Shown here: positions 33,830-43,897 of the stretch, in pieces | Layout of the letters: each line of letters starts with the position of its first letter | Position numbering within the stretch: the first letter of the stretch is position 1 | Origin: Heliorestis convoluta | GTDB lineage: Bacteria > Bacillota > Desulfitobacteriia > Heliobacteriales > Heliobacteriaceae | Direction of reading: 5' to 3' | Assembly (NCBI RefSeq): GCF_009649955.1 | Contig: NZ_CP045875.1 | Location: 1,035,501 to 1,099,500 of the forward strand | DNA length: 64,000 nt | Notes under the pieces: model-generated | What the model was told of the DNA's origin: nothing | Databases searched by the model: none | Seen by the model: the letters and a program-made list of their open reading frames with translations, nothing else | Made by a program: the position numbers and the translations under genes

Positions 33830-33890
33830 CAGAGAGTTTTACTTGTTCGTTCTCTCAGAAGCAGAACAGAGCAGAACCTCCCCCCCTGTA

Positions 33891-36401
33891 CTACTTTACA
33901 ACAATATTCACGAGCCGATTGGGAACAGCAATTACCTTAACTACATTCTTACCGCCAAGCAACGCAACAACCCGTTCATTGGCAAGAACCTGAGATTTCA
34001 AAGTCTCTACATCAAGTCCATTGGCGAGAGACAAGCGCTCTTTCACCTTGCCATTCAACTGCACCACAATCTCTACTTCATCTTTGACCAGCGCCTTTTC
34101 GTCATAGGTAGGCCAGGGTTGCTGGTGAACATAGCCACTACCACCTAGGCTCTTCCACAGTTCCTCACAGACATGGGGGGCAAACGGTGCCAGAATAAGA
34201 ACGAGTCGAGCGAGGCCATCTTTGAACAATGGCAAGTTCTGTTTCTCTTGAGGCACTTTTTCTTTGTACAAGTACATCGCATTGACCAGTTCCATAATGG
34301 CTGAAACAGCCGTGTTAAAGTTAAAGCGATTGCCTACATCTTCCGTTACTTTTTTGACAGCGTAATGGATCTGACGAGCCAATTCTTTATCTTCACGATT
34401 CAACGTAGAAGCATCTAGATGTGGGAGCATTAAAGTGGAAAGGTCACGAAGGGGTTCCTGATAAGCCTGAATGAGACGCCAGACGCGCTGTAAGAAACGA
34501 TGAGCGCCTTCTACGCCACGATCGCTCCATTCTAGATCCCGCTCTGGTGGCGCAGCAAAGAGAATAAAGAGTCGCGCTGTATCAGCACCATAACGCTGGA
34601 TAATCTCTTCAGGGCTGACGACATTGCCTTTTGATTTGGACATCTTGGCCCCATCCATCAGTACCATACCCTGGGTCAACAAGTTTTCAAAAGGCTCATC
34701 GACACCAACTAAGTTGAGATCGGACAACACTTTGGTGAAGAAACGAGCATAGAGCAAGTGCAAGATAGCATGTTCTACACCGCCAATGTACTGATCTACA
34801 TTCATCCAATAGTCTACATCATCTCGAGCAAAAGCTTCGTCATCATTTTTCGGAGAGCAGTAGCGCAAGAAGTACCAGCTTGAGCAGACAAAGGTATCCA
34901 TTGTATCAGTTTCCCGCTGTGCTGGTTCACCACAGCTCGGGCACTGACAATTCATAAAGTCTTCCCGTGAACGAAGAGGGGACTCACCAGATGGCTTAAA
35001 TTCTACATCCTTCGGTAGCATAACAGGCAATTGCTCATCAGGCACCGGTACTTCCCCACAAGTAGCACAATGAACAATTGGGATGGGCGCACCCCAGTAA
35101 CGCTGACGAGAGATCAGCCAATCGCGCAAACGGAAGTTGACTTTGCGAGTCCCTTTTCCGTCTTTCTCTAGCTCTGTAGCAATAGCTGCCAGTGCTTCTC
35201 TATTTTTCATCCCGTTAAAAGGGCCTGAGTTGACAAGGATACCATCTTCATCATAAGCGTGATCCATGTCTTCGGCCACCAGATCAGGGATTCCTTCTGG
35301 CTGAATAACGACTTGGATCGGTAAATTGTATTTAGTAGCAAATTCAAAATCCCGTTGGTCGTGAGCCGGTACACCCATGACAGCTCCGGTACCATAGTCG
35401 ACGAGGACATAGTTTCCAATCCAAATGGCTACTTTTTCACCCGTCAGGGGATTCAAGCAATAATGCCCTGTAAAGATACCTTCTTTCTCAATATCTGTCG
35501 AAGTACGATCGATATCACTAAGATTGAGAACCTTGCGAATAAACGCTCGAATCTCTTCTTCTCGATTGTTGTTTTGTAGCAATTCTTCTACTAGAGGATG
35601 CTCTGGTGCCAATACGAGGTAGGTGACACCATAAATCGTATCTTGACGCGTTGTATAGACGCGAATCTTCTCAAAGTCGCCCTTTTTCTCTGGCAAAGCA
35701 AAATCCATTTCAGCGCCTTCAGAGCGACCTATCCAGTTCTCTTGCATGGTCTTAACCTTGTCAGGCCAGCCTGGCAGCTTATCCAAGTCATCTAAGAGAC
35801 GTTGGGCATAGTCTGTAATACGGAAAAACCATTGCTCCAGTGCTTTTTTCTCAACAACAGTATCACAACGCTCACAAGCACCGTCAACGACTTGTTCATT
35901 GGCCAATACAGTGGCACAAGAAGAGCACCAGTTTACATTGGCTTTTTTCTTGTAGGCTAAGTTGGCTTTATAAAGCTGCAAAAAGAGCCATTGCGTCCAT
36001 TTGTAATAATCAGGATAACAAGAAGCAACCTCTCTGTCCCAGTCATAGGAAAGGCCCATTGCTTGCAGTTGGCTGCGCATGTTAGCAATGTTCTCTGTTG
36101 TCCATTGTGCTGGCGGTACGCCGTGCTTAATGGCCGCATTCTCAGCTGGTAAACCAAAAGCATCCCAGCCCATAGGATGAAGTACTTGCAAGCCTTGCAT
36201 CGTTTTAAAGCGAGCGACTACATCACCGATGGAATAATTACGCACGTGACCCATATGCAGTTGCCCAGAGGGATAGGGAAACATTTCAAGACAATAGTAC
36301 TTCTCTTTGTTCGGATCGACGGTAACACCATATATGTTATCTCGTTCCCAGGCTTGCTGCCATTTTCTTTCTAGATCTTGAAAATCATATCGTTCTTGCA
36401 T
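33891..36401 (-). CDS. leuS: Leucyl-tRNA synthetase
   Basis: 836 aa class Ia synthetase charging tRNA-Leu. HIGH motif as [12 protein letters not shown] (about 49-60). Zinc-type Cys clusters [17 protein letters not shown] and [17 protein letters not shown]. The CP1 editing domain is present ([20 protein letters not shown]). KMSKS loop [14 protein letters not shown] near 570. Anticodon-binding and C-terminal domains are complete. Preceded by a T-box leader, so expression should rise when uncharged tRNA-Leu accumulates. Confidence 0.97.
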   Translation of the reverse strand: MQERYDFQDLERKWQQAWERDNIYGVTVDPNKEKYYCLEMFPYPSGQLHMGHVRNYSIGDVVARFKTMQGLQVLHPMGWDAFGLPAENAAIKHGVPPAQWTTENIANMRSQLQAMGLSYDWDREVASCYPDYYKWTQWLFLQLYKANLAYKKKANVNWCSSCATVLANEQVVDGACERCDTVVEKKALEQWFFRITDYAQRLLDDLDKLPGWPDKVKTMQENWIGRSEGAEMDFALPEKKGDFEKIRVYTTRQDTIYGVTYLVLAPEHPLVEELLQNNNREEEIRAFIRKVLNLSDIDRTSTDIEKEGIFTGHYCLNPLTGEKVAIWIGNYVLVDYGTGAVMGVPAHDQRDFEFATKYNLPIQVVIQPEGIPDLVAEDMDHAYDEDGILVNSGPFNGMKNREALAAIATELEKDGKGTRKVNFRLRDWLISRQRYWGAPIPIVHCATCGEVPVPDEQLPVMLPKDVEFKPSGESPLRSREDFMNCQCPSCGEPAQRETDTMDTFVCSSWYFLRYCSPKNDDEAFARDDVDYWMNVDQYIGGVEHAILHLLYARFFTKVLSDLNLVGVDEPFENLLTQGMVLMDGAKMSKSKGNVVSPEEIIQRYGADTARLFILFAAPPERDLEWSDRGVEGAHRFLQRVWRLIQAYQEPLRDLSTLMLPHLDASTLNREDKELARQIHYAVKKVTEDVGNRFNFNTAVSAIMELVNAMYLYKEKVPQEKQNLPLFKDGLARLVLILAPFAPHVCEELWKSLGGSGYVHQQPWPTYDEKALVKDEVEIVVQLNGKVKERLSLANGLDVETLKSQVLANERVVALLGGKNVVKVIAVPNRLVNIVVK

Positions 36402-36419
36402 TGCTAGAATCTTTCCTCC

Positions 36420-36692
36420 TACAAAAAATAAAAACCTTCTCGCCCCATGGGACGAAAAGGTTATTCCGCGGTACCACCCAATTTGTCACTTTGTTACTAC
36501 ATCGTGACCTCTTGCAAGGAGATAACGGTCCTACCGGCACAAACTTAAAATGCATTCGCACGCTCAGTCTGGCAACTCCCGGGCGAGTTCAATCGACTTT
36601 CTCCTGTCTCGCAGCAAACGACAGGTCTCTGAAAGAAAAGTACAGATCTACTACTCCCGCTCAACGTCTTTCCTAAAAATATATAATTACAC
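36420..36692 (-). promoter_or_regulatory. T-box leader controlling leuS
   Basis: On the minus strand the T-box GGGTGGTACCGCGG is followed by a terminator hairpin (AACCTTTTCGTCCC / GGGGCGAGAAGGTT then T5-A-T6, plus about 36425-36463). Upstream stem I structures include GAACTC in the expected specifier-loop position, giving CTC (Leu), consistent with the downstream gene. Confidence 0.92.
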
Positions 36693-36698
36693 TTCGTT

Positions 36699-36727
36699 AT
36701 TATATATTTTTTGACACAAAAAAGCAA
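36699..36727 (-). promoter_or_regulatory. Promoter of the leuS T-box transcript
   Basis: Minus-strand TTGCTT (36722-36727), 17 bp, TATAAT (36699-36704), immediately after the yqeM stop. Confidence 0.65.
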
Positions 36728-36735
36728 AGGCAGTC

Positions 36736-37482
36736 CTATTTTTTCTGTGCTATCAGAAAAATTCTTTCACTTTCTTTTTCCAGTGGATTCATCTGTAGGT
36801 CTCCGTAAAGACCTTGCAAAGTCAATCCAGACTCAGACACAGCTTTTTCGATCTCTTCTAGAGAAAAGGCTTGCTGGCGATGAAACTCCTCAAATCGTTC
36901 ATAAAGCCCACCTTCTCGAGCTACAAAAAAAGTGAGGTCCATTTCTACGGCTCTTTTGGTTTCATCGTAGTGATTTAACCAAATATAAGCCAGATCATCG
37001 TCGACTTCGTAAAAAACATCATTGCCAACCAGGGTAGACAATTTATATTCCGTATGCAGATCGGCGATAAAAAGACCATCTTTTACTAAGACTTGCGCCA
37101 CTCGTCCAAGTACTTGTGATAGTTCTTCATAAGATTCTAAGTAATTGAGACTATCTAGAAAAGACAGGATTGCATCGACTTGAAAAGGCATCTCTAGGCG
37201 CCTCATATCCTGCGATAGAAGCACCAAGCGAGAATCTTCTAGAAAGGATTGGTTTCGGTCTGCTGCAATCGTCAACATATCAGGCGATAGATCAACGCCT
37301 ATTACATCATAGCCTCGTTCTAAGAGCCTTTTGGTCATGGCGCCAGTACCACAAGCTAGGTCAAGAACACGACGAGGTTTTTGGGGAGATAAGGTGAAAG
37401 CTTTTTCGGTAAAATCCATCCGTCCATCGTAATCTACATCCACCATTAAGCGATCGTAAAAAGCCGCAAAAGATTCATACAT
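36736..37482 (-). CDS. yqeM: Class I SAM-dependent methyltransferase, YqeM type
   Basis: 248 aa. Rossmann-fold methyltransferase with motif I VLDLACGTGAMTKRLL (about 39-54), VIGVDLSPDML (motif post I) and DAILSFLDSLNYL (motif II/III region). N-terminal MYESFAAFYDRLMVDVDY is characteristic of YqeM. It lies in the conserved nadD-yqeK-rsfS-yqeM order. Substrate unknown. 64 bp separate it from rsfS, so it is probably in the same operon. Confidence 0.87.
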   Translation of the reverse strand: MYESFAAFYDRLMVDVDYDGRMDFTEKAFTLSPQKPRRVLDLACGTGAMTKRLLERGYDVIGVDLSPDMLTIAADRNQSFLEDSRLVLLSQDMRRLEMPFQVDAILSFLDSLNYLESYEELSQVLGRVAQVLVKDGLFIADLHTEYKLSTLVGNDVFYEVDDDLAYIWLNHYDETKRAVEMDLTFFVAREGGLYERFEEFHRQQAFSLEEIEKAVSESGLTLQGLYGDLQMNPLEKESERIFLIAQKK

Positions 37483-37546
37483 CGATTCTATTCACTCCGA
37501 CGTCTATAAAAGCCTATGCCTTTATTTACTTTTCGATCATAAAGCA

Positions 37547-37924
37547 TTAAACCGTAGCAAATTCAGCAAAGTTCGGCTCAATAGCCCGAGGCGCATCGCC
37601 CCAGAGTCTTTCTAAAGAATAATAGTCTCTTGATTCAGGACGGAAGATATGAACCACCACATCACCGAGATCGACCAATACCCATCGTCCTTCACGATAC
37701 CCTTCAATCCGTAAGGGTTGCTGACCCAACTCTTTCATGCTATCTTCAATGTTTTGACATATGGCCTGTACTTGTGGTGTTGAATTTCCTGTACAGATCA
37801 CAAAATAATCGGTAAATCTTGATTTTTCACGTACATCTAGCAAAAGAATATCACTTGCTTTTTTTTCTGATGCCGCTTCGGCAAGTCGGATGGCCAAATC
37901 TTTGCTATCCATCAAAGTTAACAT
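37547..37924 (-). CDS. rsfS: Ribosome silencing factor RsfS
   Basis: About 121-125 aa. Binds ribosomal protein L14 and blocks 30S-50S joining under starvation. Family hallmarks: DILLLDVREKSRFTDYFVICTGNS, EGYREGRWVLVDLGDVVVHIF and RDYYSLERLWGDAP. GGAGG is only two bases from the first ATG, so translation more likely starts a few codons downstream, at TTG or ATG (MDSKDLAIRL). Confidence 0.93.
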   Translation of the reverse strand: MLTLMDSKDLAIRLAEAASEKKASDILLLDVREKSRFTDYFVICTGNSTPQVQAICQNIEDSMKELGQQPLRIEGYREGRWVLVDLGDVVVHIFRPESRDYYSLERLWGDAPRAIEPNFAEFATV

Positions 37925-37950
37925 TACCTCCCTATTTTTCCTTGGATTGC

Positions 37951-38532
37951 TTACTGTAGCTTATGCAGAAAAAGATTTCTTGTCTCTACTGTTAGAGGAT
38001 GTAAACAGTGCCCTTTTTGTACAACGTAAACGATGGTCTGATCTAAGGAGAGGAGCAGGGCCTTATCTATAGACTTCTCCACCCATTTACGAATTTCCTC
38101 TACTCCATTATAAGTTCGATTCACTTCAATTTTGTCAGAAAGATAAATGATTTTCGCTAGATCGCCCATTTTAGGATGCCCCAGGGTGTGGAAAGAAATT
38201 GCGTCTAACACGTCTTTGTCAACAATGTCGTAGTTGTCGCTGGCCCACTGGCTCCCAGCAGGTCCATGCAATAAAGCAGGCACTTCTTGGGCACAGAATG
38301 AGAAACCGTCTATATTGGCTTTCTCATAGTAGAGACATTGTTTTTCCAAAGGCCATTCACGGGCTACATCGTGAAGCAATGCTGCTACCGCAGCTTTCAT
38401 TGGAGCTATTCCCCAATGAGAAGCAATCGCTTTCGCACATTCCATAACAGCCAGCGTATGTTGAAACCGTTTGGAGCTCATATTTTTCTCTATGTCTTTC
38501 TGAATTTGATCGGATAGTCTTGTCCAGTCCAT
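37951..38532 (-). CDS. yqeK: HD-domain hydrolase YqeK (Ap4A hydrolase family)
   Basis: 193 aa. Metal-dependent HD phosphohydrolase; YqeK proteins hydrolyse diadenosine tetraphosphate symmetrically. Motifs: RFQHTLAVMECAKAIA (first His), AALLHDVAREWP (HD), LLHGPAGSQWA, AISFHTLGHPKMGDLAKIIYLSDKIE. Second gene of the yqeK-rsfS-yqeM block; 26 bp before rsfS. Confidence 0.9.
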   Translation of the reverse strand: MDWTRLSDQIQKDIEKNMSSKRFQHTLAVMECAKAIASHWGIAPMKAAVAALLHDVAREWPLEKQCLYYEKANIDGFSFCAQEVPALLHGPAGSQWASDNYDIVDKDVLDAISFHTLGHPKMGDLAKIIYLSDKIEVNRTYNGVEEIRKWVEKSIDKALLLSLDQTIVYVVQKGHCLHPLTVETRNLFLHKLQ

Positions 38533-38550
38533 CCTAAACCCCCTTACAGT

Positions 38551-38593
38551 GAAAATAAAACCTCCTACACCCGTAAAAACAGGGTCTAGGAGG
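38551..38593 (-). terminator. Terminator after the RRM gene
   Basis: CCTCCTACACCC (38561-38572) / GGGTCTAGGAGG (38582-38593), followed on the minus strand by TTTTATTTT. It separates the RRM/nadD side from yqeK. Confidence 0.72.
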
Positions 38594-38606
38594 TGAGCAG
38601 AGTTTT

Positions 38607-38864
38607 TTACTGTTCCATTTGTCTTGGTTTTGCTTCATTGACAGTCAATTGTCTGCCCTCATATTCGAAGCCATTCATAGCCTCAATCATGCGCTCGGCA
38701 TCTTCATCACTGACTTCTACAAAACCAAAACCTCTAGAACGGCCTGTCTCCCGATCGGTAATGATTCGGCTGCTAACGACTTCACCGTAGGGAGCAAAGA
38801 GATCCTGAAGATTTTCTGGTTTTGTGGCCCATGGAAGATTGCCTACATAGAGAGTCCGTACCAA
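38607..38864 (-). CDS. RRM-type RNA-binding protein
   Basis: 85 aa single RNA recognition motif. RNP2 TLYVGNLP (residues 4-11) and RNP1 RGFGFVEV (about 44-51) carry the aromatic residues that stack on RNA. TTG start with GAGGTG seven bases before. Such small RRM proteins are known in cyanobacteria and scattered Firmicutes and bind single-stranded RNA. Here it sits between nadD and yqeK, where Firmicutes normally have no such gene, and has its own terminator, suggesting insertion into an older operon. Confidence 0.93.
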   Translation of the reverse strand: MVRTLYVGNLPWATKPENLQDLFAPYGEVVSSRIITDRETGRSRGFGFVEVSDEDAERMIEAMNGFEYEGRQLTVNEAKPRQMEQ

Positions 38865-38977
38865 ATGATTTCACCTCACCTAAACCTGTTTCACATCACG
38901 GCACAACTTTTATTGCTGATATTCCGTCTATACCGTGTCGCGATTTAGTATAAGCCATAAGAATGAGCCTTATGCGC

Positions 38978-39760
38978 TTAACGATACAACTGTTGCGCTC
39001 GAATATAATGTTCTACTGGTTCTGGTACCAAATATTTGATCGAACGTCCCTTTTGAAGACGTTCTCGAATATCCGTAGAAGAGATGGCCAGTGCTGGTAC
39101 TTCAATGAGGTGAATCCGCTGCGAAAACTCTACTGACCATTGTGCAATGGTCTTATGGAGATGGTCTCGTTCATATCCTGGTCTATAGACAGCAATAAAT
39201 TGACAATACTGAATCAAGCGCTCAACCTGATGCCAAGACATGATTTCCACGATGGCATCAGCACCTGTTATAAAATATAGTTCAAGATTGGGCCCATAAT
39301 GATGATAAAACCACTGCACTGTATCAATGGTATAAGAATAGCCTGTCCGCTTTACTTCTATATCTGAGATACGAAAACGGCAATTCGAAAGTGTCGCTAA
39401 TTCTGTCAAGCGCAAACGCTCTCTAGAATCTGTTACTTTCTGCTTTTGTTTGTGAGGGGGTCGTCCTGAGGGTACGAATACAACAGGTGATAGATTAAAA
39501 CGTTCTGCTGCCGCTTCAGCTGTTACCAGATGGCCATAATGAATGGGATCAAAAGTGCCACCCATAATACCAATCTTGGTCTTGCTTGAAGCATCTGCTT
39601 TATTTAATTTCCGTTTCGGTACTTTTAACCCAAAAGAGCTTTCTTCCCAATCATAGTTGTTTTTATCTTTTTCATCAATTTTCGGTATGATAACACCATA
39701 GGGAGCGGAGATAAACAAAGAGTCCTCTTCTTTATTACTCTCTTGTCTGACCATCGCCAT
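38978..39760 (-). CDS. nadD: Nicotinate-nucleotide adenylyltransferase with N-terminal extension
   Basis: 260 aa, about 60 longer than usual. Makes deamido-NAD from NaMN and ATP. Core from about residue 62: IGIMGGTFDPIHYGHL (nucleotide-binding GTFDP and HxGH), VPSGRPPHK, FITGADAI, ISSTDIRERLQKGRSIKYLVP (ISSTxIR). The charged N-terminal extension (KIDEKDKNNYDWEE) has no known domain. Its start overlaps the proA 3' end by 26 bp; a start further in at a non-ATG codon is possible, since no ATG lies before the core. Confidence 0.9.
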   Translation of the reverse strand: MAMVRQESNKEEDSLFISAPYGVIIPKIDEKDKNNYDWEESSFGLKVPKRKLNKADASSKTKIGIMGGTFDPIHYGHLVTAEAAAERFNLSPVVFVPSGRPPHKQKQKVTDSRERLRLTELATLSNCRFRISDIEVKRTGYSYTIDTVQWFYHHYGPNLELYFITGADAIVEIMSWHQVERLIQYCQFIAVYRPGYERDHLHKTIAQWSVEFSQRIHLIEVPALAISSTDIRERLQKGRSIKYLVPEPVEHYIRAQQLYR

Positions 39761-40988
39761 AGCAGACGTACTTGATGGTCGTTAGCTCTTTGAGACCCAT
39801 GGGTCCGCGGGCGTGTAACTTTTGTGTGGAAATGCCGATCTCTGCACCGAGACCATATTGGAAACCATCAGTAAAGCGAGTAGAAGCGTTGACATAGACG
39901 GCGGCTGCATCGACTCTACGAGTAAATTGACGAGCCAAACTGTAATTATTGGTTACAATCGCTTCTGTATGTCCACTACCATATCGTCGAATATGATCAA
40001 GGGCTTCATCAAAAGTATTGACAATACGAATCGCTAAGATTAAGTCAAGAAATTCTGTTTCGTAATCTTCATCAGTCGCTTCTTTGATCCCTGGAACAAT
40101 GGCTACACTACGAGGACATCCTCGCAATTCCACTTCAAGATTCATTAAGCGATTGCTTACTTGTGGTAAAAACTTTTTGGCTACATCTTTGTGTACCAAC
40201 AATGTTTCCATAGCATTACAGACACCAGGTCGATGGGTTTTGGCGTTAATGACAATTTTTTCTGCCATCTCTAGATCGGCATCACTGTCTACATAGACGT
40301 GACAATTGCCTACGCCCGTTTCAATAACAGGGACGGTGGCATTTTTTACAACGGTCTGAATTAAGCCAGCACCACCCCGTGGAATGAGAACATCGAGGTA
40401 TTCATTCATTTTCATCATTTCTTGCGCTGCTTCACGGTCTGTCGTCTCAATGAGCTGAATAGAATTGGCAGGAATGCCTGCTTGCTCCGCTGCCTCCGCT
40501 ATGATGCGCGTAATTGTCATATTAGAGCGAATCGCCTCTGAGCCACCGCGAAGTAAGACAGCGTTGCCTGTCTTAATACAAAGTCCTGCTGCATCAACCG
40601 TAACATTGGGTCTGGCTTCGTAAATAATTCCTACAACGCCTAGAGGAACTCTCACTTGTCCTATCTCTAAACCGTTGGGACGTTTCCACTGGTGGACCAC
40701 TTCACCAATGGGGTCTGCCAGGCCAACAAGGGCATAGAGTCCTTCTGCCATGTCTTCAATCCGCTTAGGCGTCAATAGCAAACGATCTAGAAGTGCTTTG
40801 GATAAACCTTTTTTCCTGCCACTTTCCACATCTAAAGCGTTGGCCGCTAAGATTTCATCCTCTTTAGCAATTAGTGCTTCTGCCATTGCTTCTAGGGCTT
40901 TATCCTTAACTTGTGAAGACAAATGACCAAGCTGATAAGCTGCGTCTTTGGCCTTTTTCCCTTTTAAGATTAACTCTGGATAGGGCAT
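39735..40988 (-). CDS. proA: Gamma-glutamyl phosphate reductase
   Basis: 417 aa. NADPH-dependent second step of proline synthesis, an aldehyde-dehydrogenase-fold enzyme. Motifs: PLGVVGIIYEARPNVTVDAAGLC, IPRGGAGLIQ, and the catalytic Cys in THRPGVCNAMETLLVH; C-terminal GPMGLKELTTIKYV. Follows proB by 50 bp in a proBA operon and overlaps nadD. Confidence 0.96.
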   Translation of the reverse strand: MPYPELILKGKKAKDAAYQLGHLSSQVKDKALEAMAEALIAKEDEILAANALDVESGRKKGLSKALLDRLLLTPKRIEDMAEGLYALVGLADPIGEVVHQWKRPNGLEIGQVRVPLGVVGIIYEARPNVTVDAAGLCIKTGNAVLLRGGSEAIRSNMTITRIIAEAAEQAGIPANSIQLIETTDREAAQEMMKMNEYLDVLIPRGGAGLIQTVVKNATVPVIETGVGNCHVYVDSDADLEMAEKIVINAKTHRPGVCNAMETLLVHKDVAKKFLPQVSNRLMNLEVELRGCPRSVAIVPGIKEATDEDYETEFLDLILAIRIVNTFDEALDHIRRYGSGHTEAIVTNNYSLARQFTRRVDAAAVYVNASTRFTDGFQYGLGAEIGISTQKLHARGPMGLKELTTIKYVCYGDGQTRE

Positions 40989-41038
40989 CTTGGTCCTTCC
41001 CCCTGTTCCCCAATGTATTTTAGAATAATTCTACCTTT

Positions 41039-42190
41039 TTAAGAAGAGCAACCAATCTGACGCGGAATGGTCAGAGTCAGATTGTCACGATGAACCACTT
41101 CATCATAATCTTTACTGCCTAAAAGAGACTCAATCTCCATGCACTGTCGTCCCATAATTCTTCGCACTTGCTCAATGGCGTAATTGCTCACACCGCGACC
41201 CACTTCATACCCTTCCGGCGCAATGATGCTAACGAGGTCACCGCTATGATAGAGTCCATCGGTGGCAACAATACCACAAGGCAACAAGCTTTTCCCACCT
41301 GACACGAGAGCTTGTACAGCGCCTTCGTCGATATGAATTCTACCATGGCAGGTAGAACCAAAAGCCAACCATCGTTTATAGCCCGGCAATGGTTTCGCTT
41401 GTGGTAGAAAAAGAGTGCCAATTTCTTGCCCTACCATGATTTCCCGTAACACATCAGGCTTTGCTCCACTGGCAATGATCATAGCAATACCCGACTCCGT
41501 ACAAATTCTAGCCGCCTGAATCTTGGTGGCCATCCCACCTGTACCTAGGTCACTTCCAGCGCCTGCGGCCATCGCCTCGATCTCTGGTGTAATCGCCTCT
41601 ACCGTAGAAATAAGCGTAGCCTGAGTATCGGTACGTGGATTGGCTGTGTAAAGACCATCAATGTCTGTTAACAGTACAAGCACGTCACTACTGACAAGAG
41701 ATGCAACAAGCGCTGAAAGCGTATCGTTATCACCAAAGCGAATCTCGTCAACAGCGACGGTATCGTTTTCATTGATGATCGGAATGGCACCCATCCGTAG
41801 CAAGGCTTCCAACGTGTTACCACCATTGATGTACCGTTTTCGAGACGCCAGATCGTCACGGGTTAGCAATACTTGAGCGACAACATGTCCATATTCTGCG
41901 AAGAACTTCTCATACATATGAAGCAGAATACCTTGCCCAACAGCAGCACAAGCCTGCTTTTCGGGAATTGTTTTTGGTTTTTCTCGTAACCCAAGACGAC
42001 CCATGCCTGCACCAACAGCGCCCGAGCTTACCAGAATCATCTGATAGCCTCGATTGGCCAGATCTGCAACTTGACGGACCAGTTTCTCCATCTGCTCCAA
42101 GTTCAGTTTGCCTGTGCCATAAGTGAGCGTACTCGTTCCCACTTTAACCACAATTCGGCGGGCCCCCGGCAAGTCCTGGCGATGGAACAT
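41039..42190 (-). CDS. proB: Glutamate 5-kinase with C-terminal PUA domain
   Basis: About 383 aa from ATG 42190 (MFHRQDLPGARRIVVKVGTS), with AAAGGGGGG upstream; the upstream frame start is weaker. Phosphorylates glutamate as the first, proline-inhibited step. Amino-acid-kinase domain: VVKVGTSTLTY, LVSSGAVGAGMGRLGL, NENDTVAVDEIRFGDNDTLSALVA, GTGGMATKIQAARICTESGI. PUA domain about 290-365 (GRIHIDEGAVQALVSGGKSLLP). Confidence 0.96.
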   Translation of the reverse strand: MFHRQDLPGARRIVVKVGTSTLTYGTGKLNLEQMEKLVRQVADLANRGYQMILVSSGAVGAGMGRLGLREKPKTIPEKQACAAVGQGILLHMYEKFFAEYGHVVAQVLLTRDDLASRKRYINGGNTLEALLRMGAIPIINENDTVAVDEIRFGDNDTLSALVASLVSSDVLVLLTDIDGLYTANPRTDTQATLISTVEAITPEIEAMAAGAGSDLGTGGMATKIQAARICTESGIAMIIASGAKPDVLREIMVGQEIGTLFLPQAKPLPGYKRWLAFGSTCHGRIHIDEGAVQALVSGGKSLLPCGIVATDGLYHSGDLVSIIAPEGYEVGRGVSNYAIEQVRRIMGRQCMEIESLLGSKDYDEVVHRDNLTLTIPRQIGCSS

Positions 42191-42262
42191 GCAACTTTGC
42201 CCCCCTTTAGGTCCCTGCAACATAGATTCTATCTTCCTTTGTACTTTCCTGCTTATCTTGCA

Positions 42263-42556
42263 TTAATTGGGAAGTTCTAGTTGCGGATTATCTTGAGAAA
42301 GTCGATACAGCAAAAAGTTACGCCCAATGACTTGTACCACTTCAGCATCGACTGCTTCTCCAATCTCATAAGCCACTTCTTTGGGTTCCTGAAGACAGTT
42401 CTGCAAGACTCTTCCTTTGATTAATTCTCGCGCTTCTAAGGCATCTTCTACTTGCTTGACCAACATTCCACCAATGCCATTTTTTCCAATATGAATAATG
42501 GGTTCCATGGTCTGGCCTAAAGAACGAAGGTATCTTTTTTGTTTACCCGTTAACAT
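42263..42556 (-). CDS. yhbY: CRS1/YhbY RNA-binding protein
   Basis: 97 aa. Single CRM domain: LTGKQKRYLRSLGQTMEPIIHIGKNGI with the GxxG loop (GIGG), ending IGRNFLLYRLSQDNP. YhbY associates with pre-50S ribosomal subunits. Its start overlaps the obg stop (TAATG), so it is probably translationally coupled to obg. Confidence 0.94.
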   Translation of the reverse strand: MLTGKQKRYLRSLGQTMEPIIHIGKNGIGGMLVKQVEDALEARELIKGRVLQNCLQEPKEVAYEIGEAVDAEVVQVIGRNFLLYRLSQDNPQLELPN

Positions 42557-43881
42557 TAGGACTCATCGCCTCCTTTTTCCGCTTCTTCATCGCCGCCATA
42601 TTCAATAAAGTCAAACTCCAGACCGCCTATCTTTACGGGATCACCATGCTTCGCTCCGGCATCACGCAGCGCTTGATCTACGCCCATTTTTCCAAAAATA
42701 CGGGACAGTCGTACTACCGATTCCTCTTGATCAAAGTTGGTCATGGCTACATGTCTTTCTACTTCTTTGCCAGTAACCACAAAGACAGCCTCATCATCGC
42801 GCTCAATTCTAAAGCGTTCTTCTTTTTCAGGTTTCAAGCGAACATCCATATGGGTCACTTTCTCTTCTTCGACCGCTTGAACAGGACCAAGCTCTTCTAG
42901 AATGGTATTAACATGCCAGATTAACGGTTTTAGCCCTTCTGATGTAGCTGCTGAAATAGGAAAAATGGTGTATTGTTCTCCTATTTTTGCTTTGAGGCGC
43001 TCAAGGTTCTCTTCTCCTTCTGTCAAATCCATTTTATTTGCGGCAATGACCATCGGTTTTTCTACTAATTGCGGCTTATACATAGCCAGTTCTCGTTGAA
43101 TCACGTCAAAATCATCTAAAGGATCGCGACCTTCTGTGCCTGCCATATCGAGCACATGAATTAAAACACGACTCCGATCGGTATGTCGCAAAAAATCGTG
43201 GCCCAAGCCAACGCCTTCATGAGCACCTTCAATGAGTCCTGGAATGTCAGCCATAACAAAACTTTTGCCTTCTTCCACTCTGACCACACCCAGGTTGGGT
43301 TCTAAGGTTGTAAAAGGATAGTTGGCAATCTTAGGGCGAGCGGCAGAAACAGCGGCTATCAGCGTAGACTTTCCTACATTGGGATAGCCAACGAGACCTA
43401 CATCAGCCAATACTTTGAGCTCTAATTCAAGCCACCGCTCTTCCCCTGGCTCTCCTTGTTCCGCCAACTGAGGTGCTCTGTTTAATGAACTAACAAAGCG
43501 AGCATTGCCACGACCACCGCGGCCACCTTTTGCTACAACAGCTTCTTGTCCTTCTTTCACAATATCAGCTAAAATCTCGCCTGTATCAGCATCTTTTATA
43601 ACTGTACCAATGGGCACCTTGAGAAAACGATCTTCACCACCGCGGCCGTGCATCGTTTTAGCCATGCCATGTTCACCACGAGTTCCTTTATAATGGCGCT
43701 GGTATCGAAGATCGACAAGGGTGCGTAATCCTTCATTGCCAATAATAATTACGCTGCCACCGCGACCACCATCACCACCAGCTGGCCCACCTTCGGGAAC
43801 GTATTTTTCACGACGGAAAGCAACAATACCGTTGCCACCATCGCCACCTTTTACAAAAATCTTAGCCTGATCATAAAACAT
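42556..43881 (-). CDS. obg: GTPase Obg
   Basis: 441 aa. Essential ribosome-assembly and stress GTPase. Gly-rich Obg fold at 1-158 (GGDGGNGIVAFRREKYVPEGGPAGGDGGRGG). G domain: GLVGYPNVGKSTLIAA (P-loop), DIPGLIEGAHEGVGLG, NKMDL. A C-terminal OCT domain follows (about 350-425), then a short acidic Gly tail. Lies next to spo0B as in Bacillus, where Obg feeds into the sporulation phosphorelay. Confidence 0.97.
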   Translation of the reverse strand: MFYDQAKIFVKGGDGGNGIVAFRREKYVPEGGPAGGDGGRGGSVIIIGNEGLRTLVDLRYQRHYKGTRGEHGMAKTMHGRGGEDRFLKVPIGTVIKDADTGEILADIVKEGQEAVVAKGGRGGRGNARFVSSLNRAPQLAEQGEPGEERWLELELKVLADVGLVGYPNVGKSTLIAAVSAARPKIANYPFTTLEPNLGVVRVEEGKSFVMADIPGLIEGAHEGVGLGHDFLRHTDRSRVLIHVLDMAGTEGRDPLDDFDVIQRELAMYKPQLVEKPMVIAANKMDLTEGEENLERLKAKIGEQYTIFPISAATSEGLKPLIWHVNTILEELGPVQAVEEEKVTHMDVRLKPEKEERFRIERDDEAVFVVTGKEVERHVAMTNFDQEESVVRLSRIFGKMGVDQALRDAGAKHGDPVKIGGLEFDFIEYGGDEEAEKGGDES

Positions 43882-43897
43882 GATGAAAGAGCCTCCT

